Below are positions 47,635 through 61,559 of a stretch of DNA of 64,000 bases, in pieces (the first letter of the stretch is position 1; every line of letters begins with the position of its first letter). Position numbers and translations under genes: made by a program. The stretch covers positions 572,501 through 636,500 of the forward strand of contig JARHVA010000251.1 of assembly GCA_037957365.1 (NCBI GenBank), written 5' to 3'. Under the pieces are notes generated by a model that was given only the letters and a program-made list of their open reading frames with translations, made no database searches and was not told where the DNA came from. Source of the stretch: Torreya grandis. Taxonomy: Eukaryota; Streptophyta; Pinopsida; Cupressales; Taxaceae.

Positions 47635-49170
47635 ATGAAAAATATTAGTGAAAAACACCAATTCCAAATGGAAGATAAAGAAGCATTGAATACTCATCTC
47701 AATAATACAAAGAGATTAATAGATGCATTTTTGTATGTTACAAGAAATGAAATAAGTAAACAAGATAAAACTAAATTTGTCTCACCTAGTGATAGTGAAT
47801 CTCTAGAAGGCACTATAACTAAGTTCACACCCATCAATCCACATACATTTTGTGGGGGCATGGGTTATGTTTTTAAACCTTTGTTCCTTGAAACTACCAT
47901 TGCTACATATATTATGTAATTAAAAATTGTTTCAACACAAATACCGATTTCAATGCCTATTACTACTAAAAACATGTTTACATCCCCTTTTATGACTACT
48001 CAAATTGCTAAATCCCACTAGATATATAGTTAAAACATTCCTTCAAGTTATTAAGACCTTGGAAGACATGGTTAAAAACATTAAAAAAAAATGCTTTAAA
48101 ATCCCCTCATGCTATTGATTCTCAATATGTGTTCCATAAACCTCTTACACTTGAGATCTATTTGCACCCTTTACCAAGTAGTTTTTTTCACCTAAATTTT
48201 CATTTTATGATGGAAAATGTGATCCTAAACAAAATACTTCATCCTTTTATGTGACATGCCTTGACTATGACCTCAATGATAATATCTTGACCAAATTATT
48301 TCCAAGAAGCCTCAAGGACTATGAATTGATGTGGTTTTATGACTTACCTCTCCAATATGTGAAAGCATTCAAACCTCTTGCACACCAATTTTTATCACAC
48401 TTTTCCATAAATCTTTGTGAAAATATTTCCTATGATCAAATTACCAAAATCAAATAAGGAACTAATGAACCTATCAATGAATATATCTTGATGTATAATA
48501 TAATGCTAGCTAAAATGACCAATCTTATGGTAGATAAGGAGTTGTAAGATAAATTCAATAAAAGTTCAATTGATCTTTTACATGAGTCCATTGTTTTTAA
48601 GAAGTTCAAATCTTTTAATGACTTATGCCATGTTTTACGATATGATGAAATGAAGCTTATTTCATTGAATAAGCTCAAGTATGTAGAAAACACACTAGAT
48701 GAATCTATATCTAGTGCCAAAGTTATAATCAAACCAAGTTATAAGGTAGAACCTCCTAAGCCTAAAAAGGAAATAACCACCATGATGAAAATAGTTTCAC
48801 AATAGACTAATCAACTTGTTTTTTATAATGCACTAAAGTGATAATTCCTTCATTTATCCAAGTCCCTAAATTAATTACTCCCATAGTTACTATAGAGTTA
48901 GATTATATTTATCCCTCATCCTATCAAGGTTGATATGAGTCTACCTCTGCCCAAAGGATATTATGTAAATGATTATTGTGATTATTATTAGGGAATGAGG
49001 CATTTTACAAGTAGATGGTTTACCTTGAATCATAAGATCCAAGATATTATCAATGACCAAAATCTTACATTTGAGGATTGTCCAAAAGAGTCAGGCTCAC
49101 AACCTAGTGATCACCATAGACAAAATATAGTTAACAATCCTTTAAAAGACCATTCTAAAAAGGAAACATA
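47635..49170 (+). pseudogene. gag of the 7.9-kb element
   Basis: Plus strand. 47635-47916 is an open N-terminal part (MKNISEKHQFQMEDKEALN ... FTPINPHTFCGG). 48251-48454 is open and holds the gag core (LPLQYVKAFKPLAHQFLSHF, SINLCENISYDQITKIK); after one stop it continues with TNEPINEYILMYNIMLAKM to about 48810. A finger remnant near 48980-49060 reads YCDYY-stop-GMRHFTSRW, followed by LNHKIQDIIND; C-x2-H has become C-x2-Y. Tat-like, related to the other gag blocks of the window. Few stops for its age. Confidence 0.82.
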
Positions 49171-49399
49171 AGTGAAAATGGAATATAATGAATATCCTCT
49201 CTACCAAATTATGAGAACCCACTATATGGTATTATTGGTACTTACACATAACATATACCTCATATGGTTCATAGACCCTATATTAATTTCTATGATAGTG
49301 AGATTAAGGATGATGAATCTGATCTTAATTCTTTATTCATTTGAGCATACCTAGAAAAAAACCCTCTTTAAAGTGTTATTATTTATAATTGTGAAAGTG

Positions 49400-50152
49400 A
49401 AATAGTTTGAACCATGATGTTAATTATGTACTTGGGTTATAATCATAATAATTTACATACTTGTACTAGATTAGTTAGAGCATTTGATGGGACCTCACAG
49501 AAGGTTCTTGGAGTGATTGACATACCTTTACAGGTCAGTCCCACATATGTAGTTAATACATTTTTAGTCATGCATTCCATGGTCATCTTTGATAGTTTAT
49601 TGAGAAGACACTGGATCCATACACATCACATAGTACATTTTATAATGATTGGGTGTGTTAAATACATTCATGACAATCAGGTAGTCATAGTTTTTAGAAT
49701 TCCATATGAGCATCCTCTTGAGCAAGAGAAACTTATATCTAGATAGTTAAGGCTCATTCACTCTAAAATGGTAAGAATCATGTAATCCCATTTACCAGAC
49801 AACCATTACCTGAGATGCCATTACATAAGAGACAAATGGTGGATTTCAAGGAATCCCCATCTATTGCATACCAAGTTCAGATATCTAGAGTACCTACACA
49901 ATTTTTTAATATTGTCTAACCAAATAAACCATAAAGAATTAAATGATGGACTCCATGAACCCCTATCCTTATTGCTTTAACTATTGCTTCATGACCACAT
50001 AGTCCTATTTTACATATGCAGAGCATCATCGATACTATTGTGATAGATATTGAACCCATATGTGCTCCTCAATAGTGTCATAATACTATTACACTAGCTT
50101 CACAATGTGGAGATATCTATGATCATCCATTGGATGGCATCATAGGATGATA
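49400..50152 (+). pseudogene. Protease and short tail of the 7.9-kb element
   Basis: 49414-49743 is open: LGYNHNNLHTCTRLVRAFDG, VLGVIDIPLQVSPTYVV and RRHWIHTHHIVHF match retropepsin of the lineage from after the catalytic aspartate. The catalytic D-x-G just upstream is not legible. A short continuation (PHSPILHMQSIIDTIVIDI, QCGDIYDHPLDGII) ends with a stop near 50150. Where RT should follow, only A-rich non-coding DNA is found, so pol was lost before or during spread of this copy. Confidence 0.75.
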
Positions 50153-51125
50153 TTTCATTTTCAAACATTCCAAAAATACCCAAAAAATAAAACACATAAA
50201 AAAATCTAAAAATATATTTAGTACCTACATGTTTTATTAACTCCTTGTCATCTATATGTTATTTATATTTTGATATATGACATACTCAATTAATTATACA
50301 TACACACGTTTGTCACACTTCTACTTTAGTGTGATACAATATTACACCGATATATGATATATCCTTATTTTGGATGTTGGGCCTTTTAGCTACTCATGTC
50401 ATGAAGATATTGGGGGAATTCACTTCTTTGGTCTGGATACACACATGTTATATTGTTTGATGATCCCATTTAATTAACATGTTGAGTTTATATATGTACT
50501 TACACATGCCTTTATCCATGATTATATCTTACACTACGTAATTGATATACGATACGCTTGAAATTTTTTCCTAACAAATTAGATCCATGGGCTACTATGA
50601 CATGTTTATGTTGGTTGCTTATGCTTTAATTTAAGCACTTATTTGAGTGTCTTTCTTTGTTATTTTATGCCTTGTTCAAGTATTTTAATATGCTCCTTTT
50701 ATTATTTTCTCCATGCTTATGTATGCTTTCATTAACATTTTCATATATCATTCTTTTTTTTTTGTATATTTGAATATTTCATTATTGATTTTGTAGACAT
50801 TTTAATAAGTCATGTCCCTTTGATTGTGTTACACTTGACCATGCCCCTTATTTGTGGTCTCTTTGGACCATTAAATTTTGACTTGCTTTTGAGTGCTCTC
50901 GTGTGTGTGCTTGATTTTATTCTTGAGAATGTAATGTTATTATTTACATGTTTTCATGATCCTTATCATACATCTTAGGCCTTCATGTGATCACATTGGT
51001 TCTATGTTATTCCATGTTCCTAGACATGTTCCTTATATATGCTACATGGTTACATTCATAGATTATAAAGTTGTATTATACTTTTGAGATGAGGTGAATA
51101 CTAATTCATATATTTAACTCACCTT
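50153..51125 (+). other. Non-coding region after gag-pro
   Basis: Starts with an A-rich run (CCAAAAATACCCAAAAAAT) like that after integrase in the 11.5-kb element, then T-rich DNA. No reading frame is supported. Confidence 0.55.
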
Positions 51126-51500
51126 AAATGGGGGCATATTAGTGGGGACATGCCATATAGGCATGTTCTCCACACTTGGCACAATTTTCAAATTTAATGG
51201 GGGCATGCTTTAGAAGCATGTTATACACATTTATTCAGTATATGGTACTTATATTAGTTTTTAGATTAATTGGGGGCATGTCATATAAACATGGCTTCCA
51301 GACATTCATACTTCTTAGATTTAGTAGATGCATGCTTTAAAACCATGTTCTCCACAGCTATTTAGTATTCAACATTACAAAATTATAGTGGGGGCATGTT
51401 TTAGAAACATGTTCTCCACATTGTTACTTACATAAATTTTCATATTTATCCATATATAATGGGGGCATTCTTTGAAAGCATTCTCTCCACACAATTTTTT
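51126..51500 (+). repeat. Array of six GGGGGCATG hairpin repeats
   Basis: GGGGGCAT or a variant starts near 51145, 51199, 51272, 51326, 51390 and 51461 (spacing 54-73 bp), each followed by a short inverted repeat and TTCTCCACA or a variant. Stems differ between copies while staying paired: CATGCC/GGCATG, CATGCTT/AAGCATG, CATGTTT/AAACATG. Located between gag-pro and the polypurine tract, sense strand. Confidence 0.88.
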
Positions 51501-51978
51501 TACAAATTCACCAAAACACATAATTATATGTTTCAGAATCATAGTTGTGGTATAATTATATACATTAGTGCCATTTTTATACACATTTTTATCATAAGAT
51601 ATATCTAAGGTGCATATGATATGAAATGTGCACCTAATATTATAAAACCCAAATAGTTTCAAATTTTAGAACATTTTCAAGGATTCTCACCACCCACTAA
51701 CTAGAATTTTACGAACAATATTGAGCTAAATTATTGTAGTGGTTAGTTGACCTTTTGGTATGGTTAATGTGATAAACTCACTCAGTGTTGCTAAGTTTTT
51801 AGGTTGGAATTGATAGTATTATCTATCCTCAACATTTTGATAATGTGGGTGACTTGGGTCACTCACACTTACTAGGTTATAAGTATCATTGGGTTTCATG
51901 ATTGAGTTAATATCAACTTCCAGGTGGCAACTCAATTTTACTCCAAATTTTTGGCATGTGCATTATAATATCTCTCTT

Positions 51979-52425
<447 letters not shown>

Positions 52426-52730
52426 ATTTATCCTAATCTCAGTTTTAGAGCCTTATAATGATACACCTTTTTCAAATCAACTTGTTAATAGTTAAGGTAA
52501 TTAAATTGAAACATAGGTGCACTCCTAAAATTTCATTTTTAAACTTAAATATATTTCAAGTACTTTAAATAATTGATTATATACACTAATTATATACTAT
52601 AACATGCTCTTGGTTGTAAGTCAGTCACCAACAAAGTAATCAAGTTGGACACACATAAAGTTGAGTTGTGTTATACACACCCCATTATGCATCCGTTTAC
52701 TTTAAACTAGAAATTTAATTATTATATTAT

Positions 52731-52742
52731 AAAAGGGGTAAA
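52731..52742 (+). promoter_or_regulatory. Polypurine tract of the 7.9-kb element
   Basis: AAAAGGGGTAAA lies immediately before the 3' LTR start TGTATATGG. Confidence 0.8.
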
Positions 52743-54087
52743 TGTATATGGTATTTATGGATTATATAACACCTTAGTATTGTATACTTAGAAAACATAG
52801 ATTTTGGTTGTTGATCTTAGTTATCAACCTTTTCCTACTTCCACAAGTCTCACATCTGCTTTATGTTGTTACCCTTAGCCTCTATATCTTAGTTTGACCA
52901 ATATTATGTTGATTACCTAGGACTTATATTTTTCCTAAAATGTTTAAAATGTACTTATCTTCCACCTTGACAAGTTTTGAGTCTGTACCTACTTTATTAC
53001 TCCTTAGACACTAATGTCTAGGATAGACACTAGAGTCAACATTAGTGTCCTGACCCAAGGCAACTTTCTAGTGCCCTAAATTCATATAATTTGAAAATGA
53101 AATGTATCCTAATGGTTAGATTAATTGATTTACTATGATTTATTTAACCAAAGGGATTGATATAAATACAATATCAACCCTCATTCATTCCTCACCTATA
53201 AAACCTAGCAAAAATACCAAAGAGACAAAGGTAAATTATCAAAAGCACTCTATCAAGAATTGAATTCAATAAAGCTTCCCTATTTCCATATGATTCATAG
53301 GTATAACATATATTATACGTATGAATTAATAAAGGAGTAGCCAAATAGCTTGATTTTACAATTTACAAGTTAGGTCACTGTTGTAATTGCTTTATACATA
53401 TTGCATGATTCACACATAAGCTAAAACATAGGGGAGAATTACATTATTTTGAGGTCCTCTTCAGATTATTGGATATGTAGGTAGTAATCATTGATATAAG
53501 TGAATTTGAAGTCATCTCAACACCATGTGCCACTAACACATTTTTTCCCAAGGTCACCATAAAGATGAAAAACTAGGGTTTTACAAATTCATGAGGAGCA
53601 ACAATCCATGACCTAGATTTGAATACATTAATTAAAAGAAAAACAAAACTATAAGAATCCAAGTGGTCACATATTTTTATAGTAGGTATTTCATATATAA
53701 CACTTACATTAAACTTAGATAATAGTATCAACATAACCATCTCAAGTTGATGTTAGTATCTAGATCTCCTAAAACATCAGATCTAGAATCTAATGAGTTT
53801 TCTACATTATCCTTCTAGTTTACTTTATGCCTATTTCAGATCCAACACTATGTTAGCATCGTAAACAGCTAATTATGTTACATATTTGTCTTTTTTGTAC
53901 ATATCTTAGTTGTACTTTCTATATGTATTCTTATTTGTCATAAGAAATTTAGTGTATGTCTATATCTAAGTATAACATTTAATTGTTTTGATGTAGATCT
54001 TATTATCACTCTTATGCATTATCATTTTTATATTGTTAACTCTTTATACTACAAAATAGGATTCCTATATCCAATTTATGTTAAGAG
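52743..54087 (+). repeat. 3' LTR of the 7.9-kb element (1345 bp)
   Basis: Starts TGTATATGGTATTTATGG and aligns with the 5' LTR to GTTAAGAG (the terminal CA has decayed). It has the sixth copy of the shared module (53430-53520) and a perfect 11-bp inverted repeat GACACTAATGT/ACATTAGTGTC at 53007-53049. Confidence 0.85.
53430..53520 (+). repeat. Shared module, copy 6, inside the 3' LTR
   Basis: Reads GGGGAGAATTACATTATTTT, GAGGTCCTCTTCAG, GGATATGTAGGTAGTAATCA. Same position as copy 5 in the partner LTR. Confidence 0.75.
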
Positions 54088-54092
54088 CTTGG

Positions 54093-54589
54093 GAATGTAA
54101 CGATACAATGCTTCGACAAATTATTACCTTAATTTTCTATCCATTTCATAAACTCGATTGTCATATAACAATGATTAAGATCAAATCTTTATTTTTCAAG
54201 GCTAAAGCATGAACAAAGTGTAATACGAGAAGATCCAAAATAATAATTCCAAGGGAGTATCTTAAAAAATATTGAATTCTCCTGATACAACAAATAATCA
54301 TCTATAATCAATCTTGAAAATCACATGAAGGCCACCAACATCTCCAACAAAACAAACCTAATTAAATGAGTTGGGTAAAAATAATAGAACATGAAACCAA
54401 AACAATGATTAAATAAACCAAACAAGACCAAAAAAAATAGAAGAAAGCAAACTAAATTAAGAAAGAACACAACTAAATCTATGAAATCAAGAATTATATA
54501 TAATATGTGCATACCATTAACCTCCTGATCTTCATTATATAATAGCAATTAAAGAAACAATTGAAAACTAAAGATTCAAAAAAAAATTG
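54093..54589. other. Short region right of the 7.9-kb element
   Basis: AT-rich. A 75-codon minus-strand frame (54548-54321) is hydrophobic and has no family signature; it follows the pol relic and could be its read-through tail. Confidence 0.35.
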
Positions 54590-57200
54590 TTGATGGGGAA
54601 AGGAAGGTCATTTCCTTGAAATTATTTTAGTCTAAATGCATTGCATCCTAGTAACTCTAAAACTTGATAAGACCCAATGCAAAGGGGATTGAACTTAGAG
54701 TGCTAACCCTTTTTAGCATGGGCTTTGTCCCATAATAAAACCAAGTCTGAAATACAAAAGCATTTTACATACACTCTTTTATAAAACCATCTCTTCACAA
54801 TATCTTGGGATGTGCTATAATTTTACAAGGCTTCTTCTTTTATGTCTTCCAAATGAATTAGGTCTAACAGTCTAGATAAAATTATCTCATTAGATTCTAT
54901 ATAGTCATGAATAAAATGATATGTGGTCTTCTTGAGTGTCATTAGAAATATTAGATCCACACTATAAATTAATTAAAAATGTGAACTCTTGAGAATCTCC
55001 TTGTGTCTTATTTAATCAACCCATAAATAATTTTGAGTAACAAATGCCAACTACCAACTATGTGGTTTATTTTCTAATGATTTATTAATAGCCTTCAACA
55101 AATCACTATTTATAGATTTAGCCAAACCATTTACCTATGGGTAATAGTTTGAGGATAAATTTAATGTAATTAAATCATAATATGCCCACGTAGTCAATTT
55201 AGTTGATTTTAAAGCATGCCCATTATCACAAAAGCACTGCTAATGTGATAAAATATAGTTGAGATTTATTCCTCAATAAGTTTAATCACATCTTTGGTAG
55301 TACTATTCTTTATTTATTTTTATTTATATTAGCTTATGTAATAGTCATTGGTTATAATAATGAATCTATGAGTAGTCAAAAAATTGGGATTTATAAAGCC
55401 AATGAATTTTAAACCCCATTGAGAAAAAGGATGCTATTTGATCACTAGTTGAAGAGGCATGGTAGTAAGAGTTTTTATATTTGTAAATATCTGACAAGGA
55501 TGACAAGACCTCACATGTGCATGAGCATATTTAAATAAAGTTATATAATAATAACCAAAACTTGTGTATCATCACATTATCAGAAGGGTGGTCATTGGAT
55601 AGTTTTTTGCGAAAATAAATCATGACATATTGTGATTTTATTTTGGTAAACATCTTAATAAAATCCTTTCATGATTTTTTATGGTATAAGATGAATTTAT
55701 TTAACATGAAATGAGTATCCTTTAATATTCATGATCTTTTATGTGTCATATCAAGGTTAGCTGATGGAATACCATATAAAAATTAATGAATGATTGAATC
55801 ATACCATGGGCTATGCTTGATTTTAGACTAATTTACATTAAAAATAACAATGTCAAGATCCACTTCATAAATAAATTATGACAAACCTTGACATAAAACC
55901 AGCCTTATAGAATTAACTTCCATGTCATATTATTGAAGCTTTGAGATCTATCATCCTCTTATTTCTCCAAGCTCATTATGTCCTAACATCAACTTGACAA
56001 TAATATTAAGAACCACAACATAGACCTTGTTTCATAGAATGTAATATCAAAATTTATTTTCTACCTTTACTAATACATAATATTGTTTGTTCAACATAGG
56101 GTAATTTAATTTGGTCTTTATCAAATTTATACTAATGAAATTTATAGGGTGTTCTCCATATTCAAACATTTGTGTTAGGAATATTGTAATTGTATGATTA
56201 GTAGCAACTCAATACAGGTAGAAGTCTTTGTCATAATTTAGACTGAATAAAACATGGGCTTGCATTATAATGTCCTTGATTTATTGAAATAATTTATTTG
56301 AATTAGGGTTATACTATAATTTGACTCCCTATTTTAAAATAGTTTTTAAAGGTTTAACTATTTTCACAAAACCATAAATTAACTTATGAACAAAATTTAT
56401 CTTTTCAAAAAAAAAAAATCAATCCTATCTTGCTATTTAGAAATTAAAAATTTGAAATGATCTTAGATAGATAATGGTCGATTTACATACCTTAATTTGT
56501 GATTACATGACCAATAATCTTACCATAAGTTGCAATAAGATACACTTTTTTAATTGAGTGAGATACCAAATTTATGGCAAATTCAAATATCTTTTAGAAG
56601 TGGTTCAAGAGGCCTGATATGCATTTAGAAAACATTATTAAATCATCCATGCAAATAAAAATGAAATTAATAATCAATCCTTAGAATGTAATGTGCACAT
56701 ATATTTGTTAAGTTATGCCAACATTGATCAAACAAAAAAAAAAACTTTTTATAAGCAAACTTTCCCCATTTTATGGTGAAATTTATCTTATATCTATCAC
56801 TTTTGTCAACCAGAATTTGATTGTAACCTAAGAATCCATCTAAGAAATACATCATCTTAGACCTATTGACTTGTTGAATTACTTCATCTAGAGATGGTAA
56901 ACAATAATTTTCCTTATCCAAATCTCAATTCAGGTTCTTAAAATCTACACAAAGATGAATTTATCCATTTTCTTCTTGACTAACACTAGATTTGCCACTC
57001 AGGTTGAATGATGCACTAGAAAAATTATGCCAGTTGATAATAGATTTTGAATGTAATTTTGGATAAGTGGCTCAAGAACAATATTGAATAGTATTTAGTG
57101 TTATTTTAATGGTCTTTGATCAAGTTTCAAAGGAATACTATGTGTCGTGATGCTAGGATCAAACACCTTTAAGTCTCTATATGTCTAAGAAATGACATAT
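54590..57200 (-). pseudogene. Ty3/gypsy pol relic of a different type
   Basis: Minus strand, heavily decayed. RT: 56921-56667 is open with NYCLPSLDEVIQQVNRSKMM, YFLDGFLGYNQILVDKSD and NFTIKWGKFAYKK; the catalytic box is lost. Integrase near 55500-54900: TTMPLQLVIKQHPFSQWGLK, FIGFINPNF. The C-terminal end near 54750-54600: SKFNPLCIGSYQVLELLG. The RT wording (DEVIQQV, FAYKK) differs from the Tat-like RTs of this window, so it is another gypsy lineage. Its gag, protease and LTRs were not identified. The 7.9-kb element sits just beyond its 3' end. Confidence 0.75.
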
Positions 57201-59387
57201 TTGTAGTATATCAATATTATTTTAAACCTTTCCATATATTCATCAATGTATTTAGGTCCTACACTAATGTTATAAAGATAAAAAGGCATATTAATTTAAT
57301 AACTTGTAATTTATGATTAGAGCAAATGGGATTTTCAAGTCTATTTACAAATTTGTCTAGACATAATATTTTTTCCTATGAGATATCCCCTTAGAATTTG
57401 ATTGTACTTAAGATTCAACACTCCATCATCATCATGTTGATCTTAATTCAAGTCATTCCTTTTATCTTCGTTGATTACATGAGTATAAAAAGAATTGGAA
57501 TTAGAAAGGAAATCCAAGATATGCCTATCATCTTTAAATACTTTAAAATGTTTTTAATTATCTCATACATATGGGAATGAAACTAATTCCATAGATAAAT
57601 TTTTTAAATTATTATTGTCTAATGGAGTGAGGTTAGTAGTGGAAACAACTAGTGAATTTCCATGTCATTGTCAGTTTTAAGAACACCAAGAATGTTAAAA
57701 TCATCAAAATATTCAATTAGATCCCAAGCTCAGTGTTTATAACTTTTAAAAATAAAAGAGAGTGTATTGTAATTTATTTTTTACCTAATTGATTAATAAT
57801 TCAAATTTCCATTTCAGAACAAGTCTAAAAATACAACTTCTTGTCCATATTGTGTCATTGTGTCATTTATTTTAGTTGAAACATAAATTCAAATCCAAGT
57901 ACCAATTCTAAATCAACATTATTTTCAAGGTCAAACCAAGTCTGATTCTAATTTTTATTCTAATTCTAAGACTAATTTCCAATTCTAGTCAAATTATGCC
58001 ATGACCAATTCCTTTTTGTAAGTCAAAATTTTAAATCATAGTTCAAATCTTGATTCCCCATTGTCAACCAAGACCATTATTGTGCCAACCTCTATACATT
58101 CTAGTGTTTATAAAGTTTATCAAATAAGTCAAGCTTCTAAGATCAAAACATTTCAAAAAAATACCAAATGCAAAACATTTCCAAAGTTTAAACATTGAAC
58201 AATTATACCTAAAAATATAGGGACCAAAACTTGTGTACATATCCTTTAATAAAACATGTTAGAAACATTCAAATTGATATAAATTTAATTGGTGTATTCT
58301 AAATTGAGGTTTAACTTTATGTAAGCCAATCATCTTATCTCAAACCAATTTCCAAGTGATATTCTAAGTAGAGTCACGTATCAATTCAAAATAACATTTA
58401 AGGTATTCAAAACCTTTTTCAAGATGAAGATTATAAATTTAGACATGCTTAAGTACATGTGTAGTGTTGAAATTTATAACCCATCATTTGATGATGATGT
58501 AGCTTACAATCCTAGTGGGTATGATCACTATGTAGAAGATGAAAAGGATCAACAATACATTGCCACTATGCCATCTAATGCTAAAACCAAATAACATAAC
58601 CATACCTTCCAATCGTATCACCTAATGTTGAAAAAGTCCAATACCAACTATAATTTTCACTTGTATGATTAGAGACTGAGATTATAACTAATCTAATGTA
58701 TCTTGTGAACATGCCACCTAGTGATTAATATCAAAAAGATCAATTCAATTGATAAATATTTGACAACAAAGACCAACATCTTCTTAGATTATTGGAGATG
58801 GGTATAAATTTAACCCTAGTTTTCCTATATAATACTTGTGATATTTGTTTATAATAAGCAAAGAAATACCTCTTTAATTATTAGACAACTAACCTACCTC
58901 TAGCTAAGATAAAACTTTCAATTAAGCCCTAATAGTGTCAGATAAATGAGAGGGTAAACTAGTTGACTCTCCCACACAAATCTAGCTTATTTATTCAAAA
59001 ATACAAGTTAATTTGGTTATAGCTACTTTATCTAAATATTTTGCCACACTAAAATCTCAAAATCCCACTTTATTAGAGTGAAATCCTCCAATGGAAAAAT
59101 ATTAGATTTGTCTACATATCCCATGTATAATTTAAATCCATTTTCTAGCAAAACATTAGTGGTGGATATGTTTAGCACACCCAGTTGAACCAAATATTGA
59201 TTTGGATATCCTTTACATGTGGTGGATAACTTTTAAATAGAATATTATAACCCACATCAGGTACCATCCAACATGTAATAAAATAATATTTTATCTTCTC
59301 CATGACCTCCTCCTTAGAACCATATGAGTACCTTGAGAAAACAAGTTGAAAACCCACTTAAACCACATCAACACATTATAAGTACCC
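57201..59387. other. AT-rich region with faint gag-like coding on the plus strand
   Basis: No clear gene. 57820-58120 translates to Asn/Ser-rich low-complexity sequence on the plus strand. 58470-58590 gives an acidic, Asp/Tyr-rich stretch (PSFDDDVAYNPSGYDHYVED) that looks like real former coding DNA. Both could be the missing N-terminal gag of the plus-strand element that follows, but I cannot confirm it. Confidence 0.35.
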
Positions 59388-59523
59388 CACTTCAACAAAT
59401 GGTGACCAATCCTTCACTTCAAATAGTGGTGATCATTCTTCCACTTCATCAAGTAGAAACTAATCTCTGACCTCAATAGGTGGTGACTAGCATTCTATTT
59501 CAATGAGTATTTATTAATCCCCA
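59388..59523 (+). repeat. Five-copy 27-bp repeat in gag N terminus
   Basis: Units start at 59388, 59415, 59442, 59470 and 59497, each of the form CACTTCAACAAATGGTGACC followed by AATCCTT or a variant. 27 bp encodes a nine-residue V-V-T-N-P-type repeat. Two such units remain at 11529-11590 in the related element. Confidence 0.85.
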
Positions 59524-61340
59524 ACCAATAACATATTTTTATAATTCAACCAATTTATTCTTCTATTCAATAAGGAGTCTTTTCAAGCCAAAAACATGTG
59601 CCATTAAACCAATAACAAGTTCCCCCTACACAATAGATTCTTAGGAATAAACAATAGATTCCCATATAATCGCAATAAACTCCATGGAATGCCTAATTAA
59701 ACATTCCTCCATTAGGCCTCTATTCCCTCCAAATCAATGTCACACTTAACATCAATTGCCTTACCAATAAGTCCCATATTAGTAATAAAAATCTACTCAA
59801 AGAGTGAATATTCCTTGTAAAACTAATCGCGTACAAATTCCCCAATATTTTGTATTTCTTTATTTGGGTCAAGGTAGTACCTTTGAATACCCAATAAAAT
59901 TTGTTCACTTACTCTCACTCTAGTCCTAATTTTCAAGATTTTCAAGATGCCTTAGAGACCATTTAAAATTAGAGCAAGAAGTTTCTATTGGATGAATTGT
60001 GATAATATCCATTTGATATGAGTTATCTTCAAATACCTTTTCCACATCATTTTGAGATGCCCAAGTTTAAAAAATACAAATAGAAAGGTGATCCCAAGGA
60101 ACATTTAAAAGTAATTATTTGATGCATGTCAAGAAGTTTCATATAACCCTATATACCTACTTCACTTGTTCCCCTATAGTCTGATTGGGCATGTCTTAGA
60201 ATGGTTTATTGGTCTACCTAATAATTCTGTTCATAACTTTGATGACTTGTCTGAGAGATTCATGGAACACTTATCTTTCAATGTTGAACACAAGATGAAT
60301 ATGGTTGATCTATATCAGACTAAACAATGAAGAGGAGAAATATTTTTTAAATATTTACAATATTGGTACTCCTTATCCAGTTTAGTCCTACGTAATCTCA
60401 CTGATAAACAATTGGTTGTAATGTTCACTATCAATCTATAGTTTAATTTTATTCATAAACTCAAGCTTATATGTGCCAATACATTTGAAGAAGTTATTAC
60501 CAAGGAAATCCATATTAATAAATTCATTATCTATAAATGGATAATAATTATTTAATCTTAGAACAAATCTCATGACAAGGTTCAAACACAAGATCCTACA
60601 CAATCACAAGTACATCAAAGAGCCTAAACCACTCAATAGGAACATACATATCATAGGAGATGGGGTAACTAAATCTTGGCATGTGAAAATGGTACAACCA
60701 CCACCTATTAAATTTAACCCACCTACTCAACCTATCACTTTGTAAATACCACTTCCAAGAAGAGGTCATTATCAAAATAGATTTTTAAATAATCTCAGTG
60801 AGCCTATTGAGATGGTTTACCAAAAGCTAGCCATTGCCAACATGATAATTTTTGTAGTACCAAAACCATTTCAAGAAAATGAGCCTAAACCTAATTGGTA
60901 TAATGAGAATGAATTTTGTAATTATTATTTATGTAAATTTTATTCCATTCATATATGTGTGTAGGTTTTCCATGATATTCAATATTTGTTTGAAAGTGGT
61001 GAAATATCATTGGATAATGTGGCCATGACATATAATAAAAATTTGGGTATCTATCATAACCCTTTTTTGTAGCATAATGAAAATAATAATTAAAATTAAA
61101 GCACAACATTTCATAATTTAAACTAGAGAAAAAACTAGTAGCATAAAAACTAGAATCAAGGTCAAGCTACCCATTCCAATCAAGTTTATTATAAAAGTGT
61201 CCCTTACGACTATAATGTTGTAGGTCACAGTACTAGTGGACATATTTATATCATTAGGATAAATCCTAATCTAATTTTTAAAAAAAATAATACCCTCATC
61301 ATCTATTTTAGGACCTCCACCTCTATTTACTAATAATCTT
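59524..61340 (+). pseudogene. gag of the plus-strand element at the window end
   Basis: Gln/Asn-rich N terminus, then gag core at about 60050-60540: MPKFKKYK, GDPKEHLKV, HVLEWFIGLPNNSVHNFDDL-like segments in shifting frames, RFMEHLSFNVEHKMNMVDLY, NLTDKQLVVMFTINL. A finger remnant at about 60900-60960 begins NEFCNYYLCKF, with the histidine changed. Pro/Asn-rich linker follows. Aligns in order with 11529-13340 of the other copy, about 47.9 kb away. Confidence 0.8.
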
Positions 61341-61559
61341 CCTTTCGATCGTAATACACCAAATACCACTCAATAGCCAAGAGTTACCATTTCATTCCTT
61401 TATTCCCCATATTTTAATTATAGTAATCCTCTACTTACTCAAGGTTATGCAATTTCAAATTGATGCTCTAAGTTTAAAATTAAAGGTCTTACACCTTTTT
61501 CCTCTGAAAATTCCATTCAAGGTCCTTTACCTTAGAGGACCAAGCCAATTTATCCTATT

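Noticed and set aside
51126..51500. CRISPR-like array of repeats and spacers
   Set aside because: Repeats are imperfect, spacing is irregular, and the context is a eukaryotic retrotransposon; the hairpins belong to the element.
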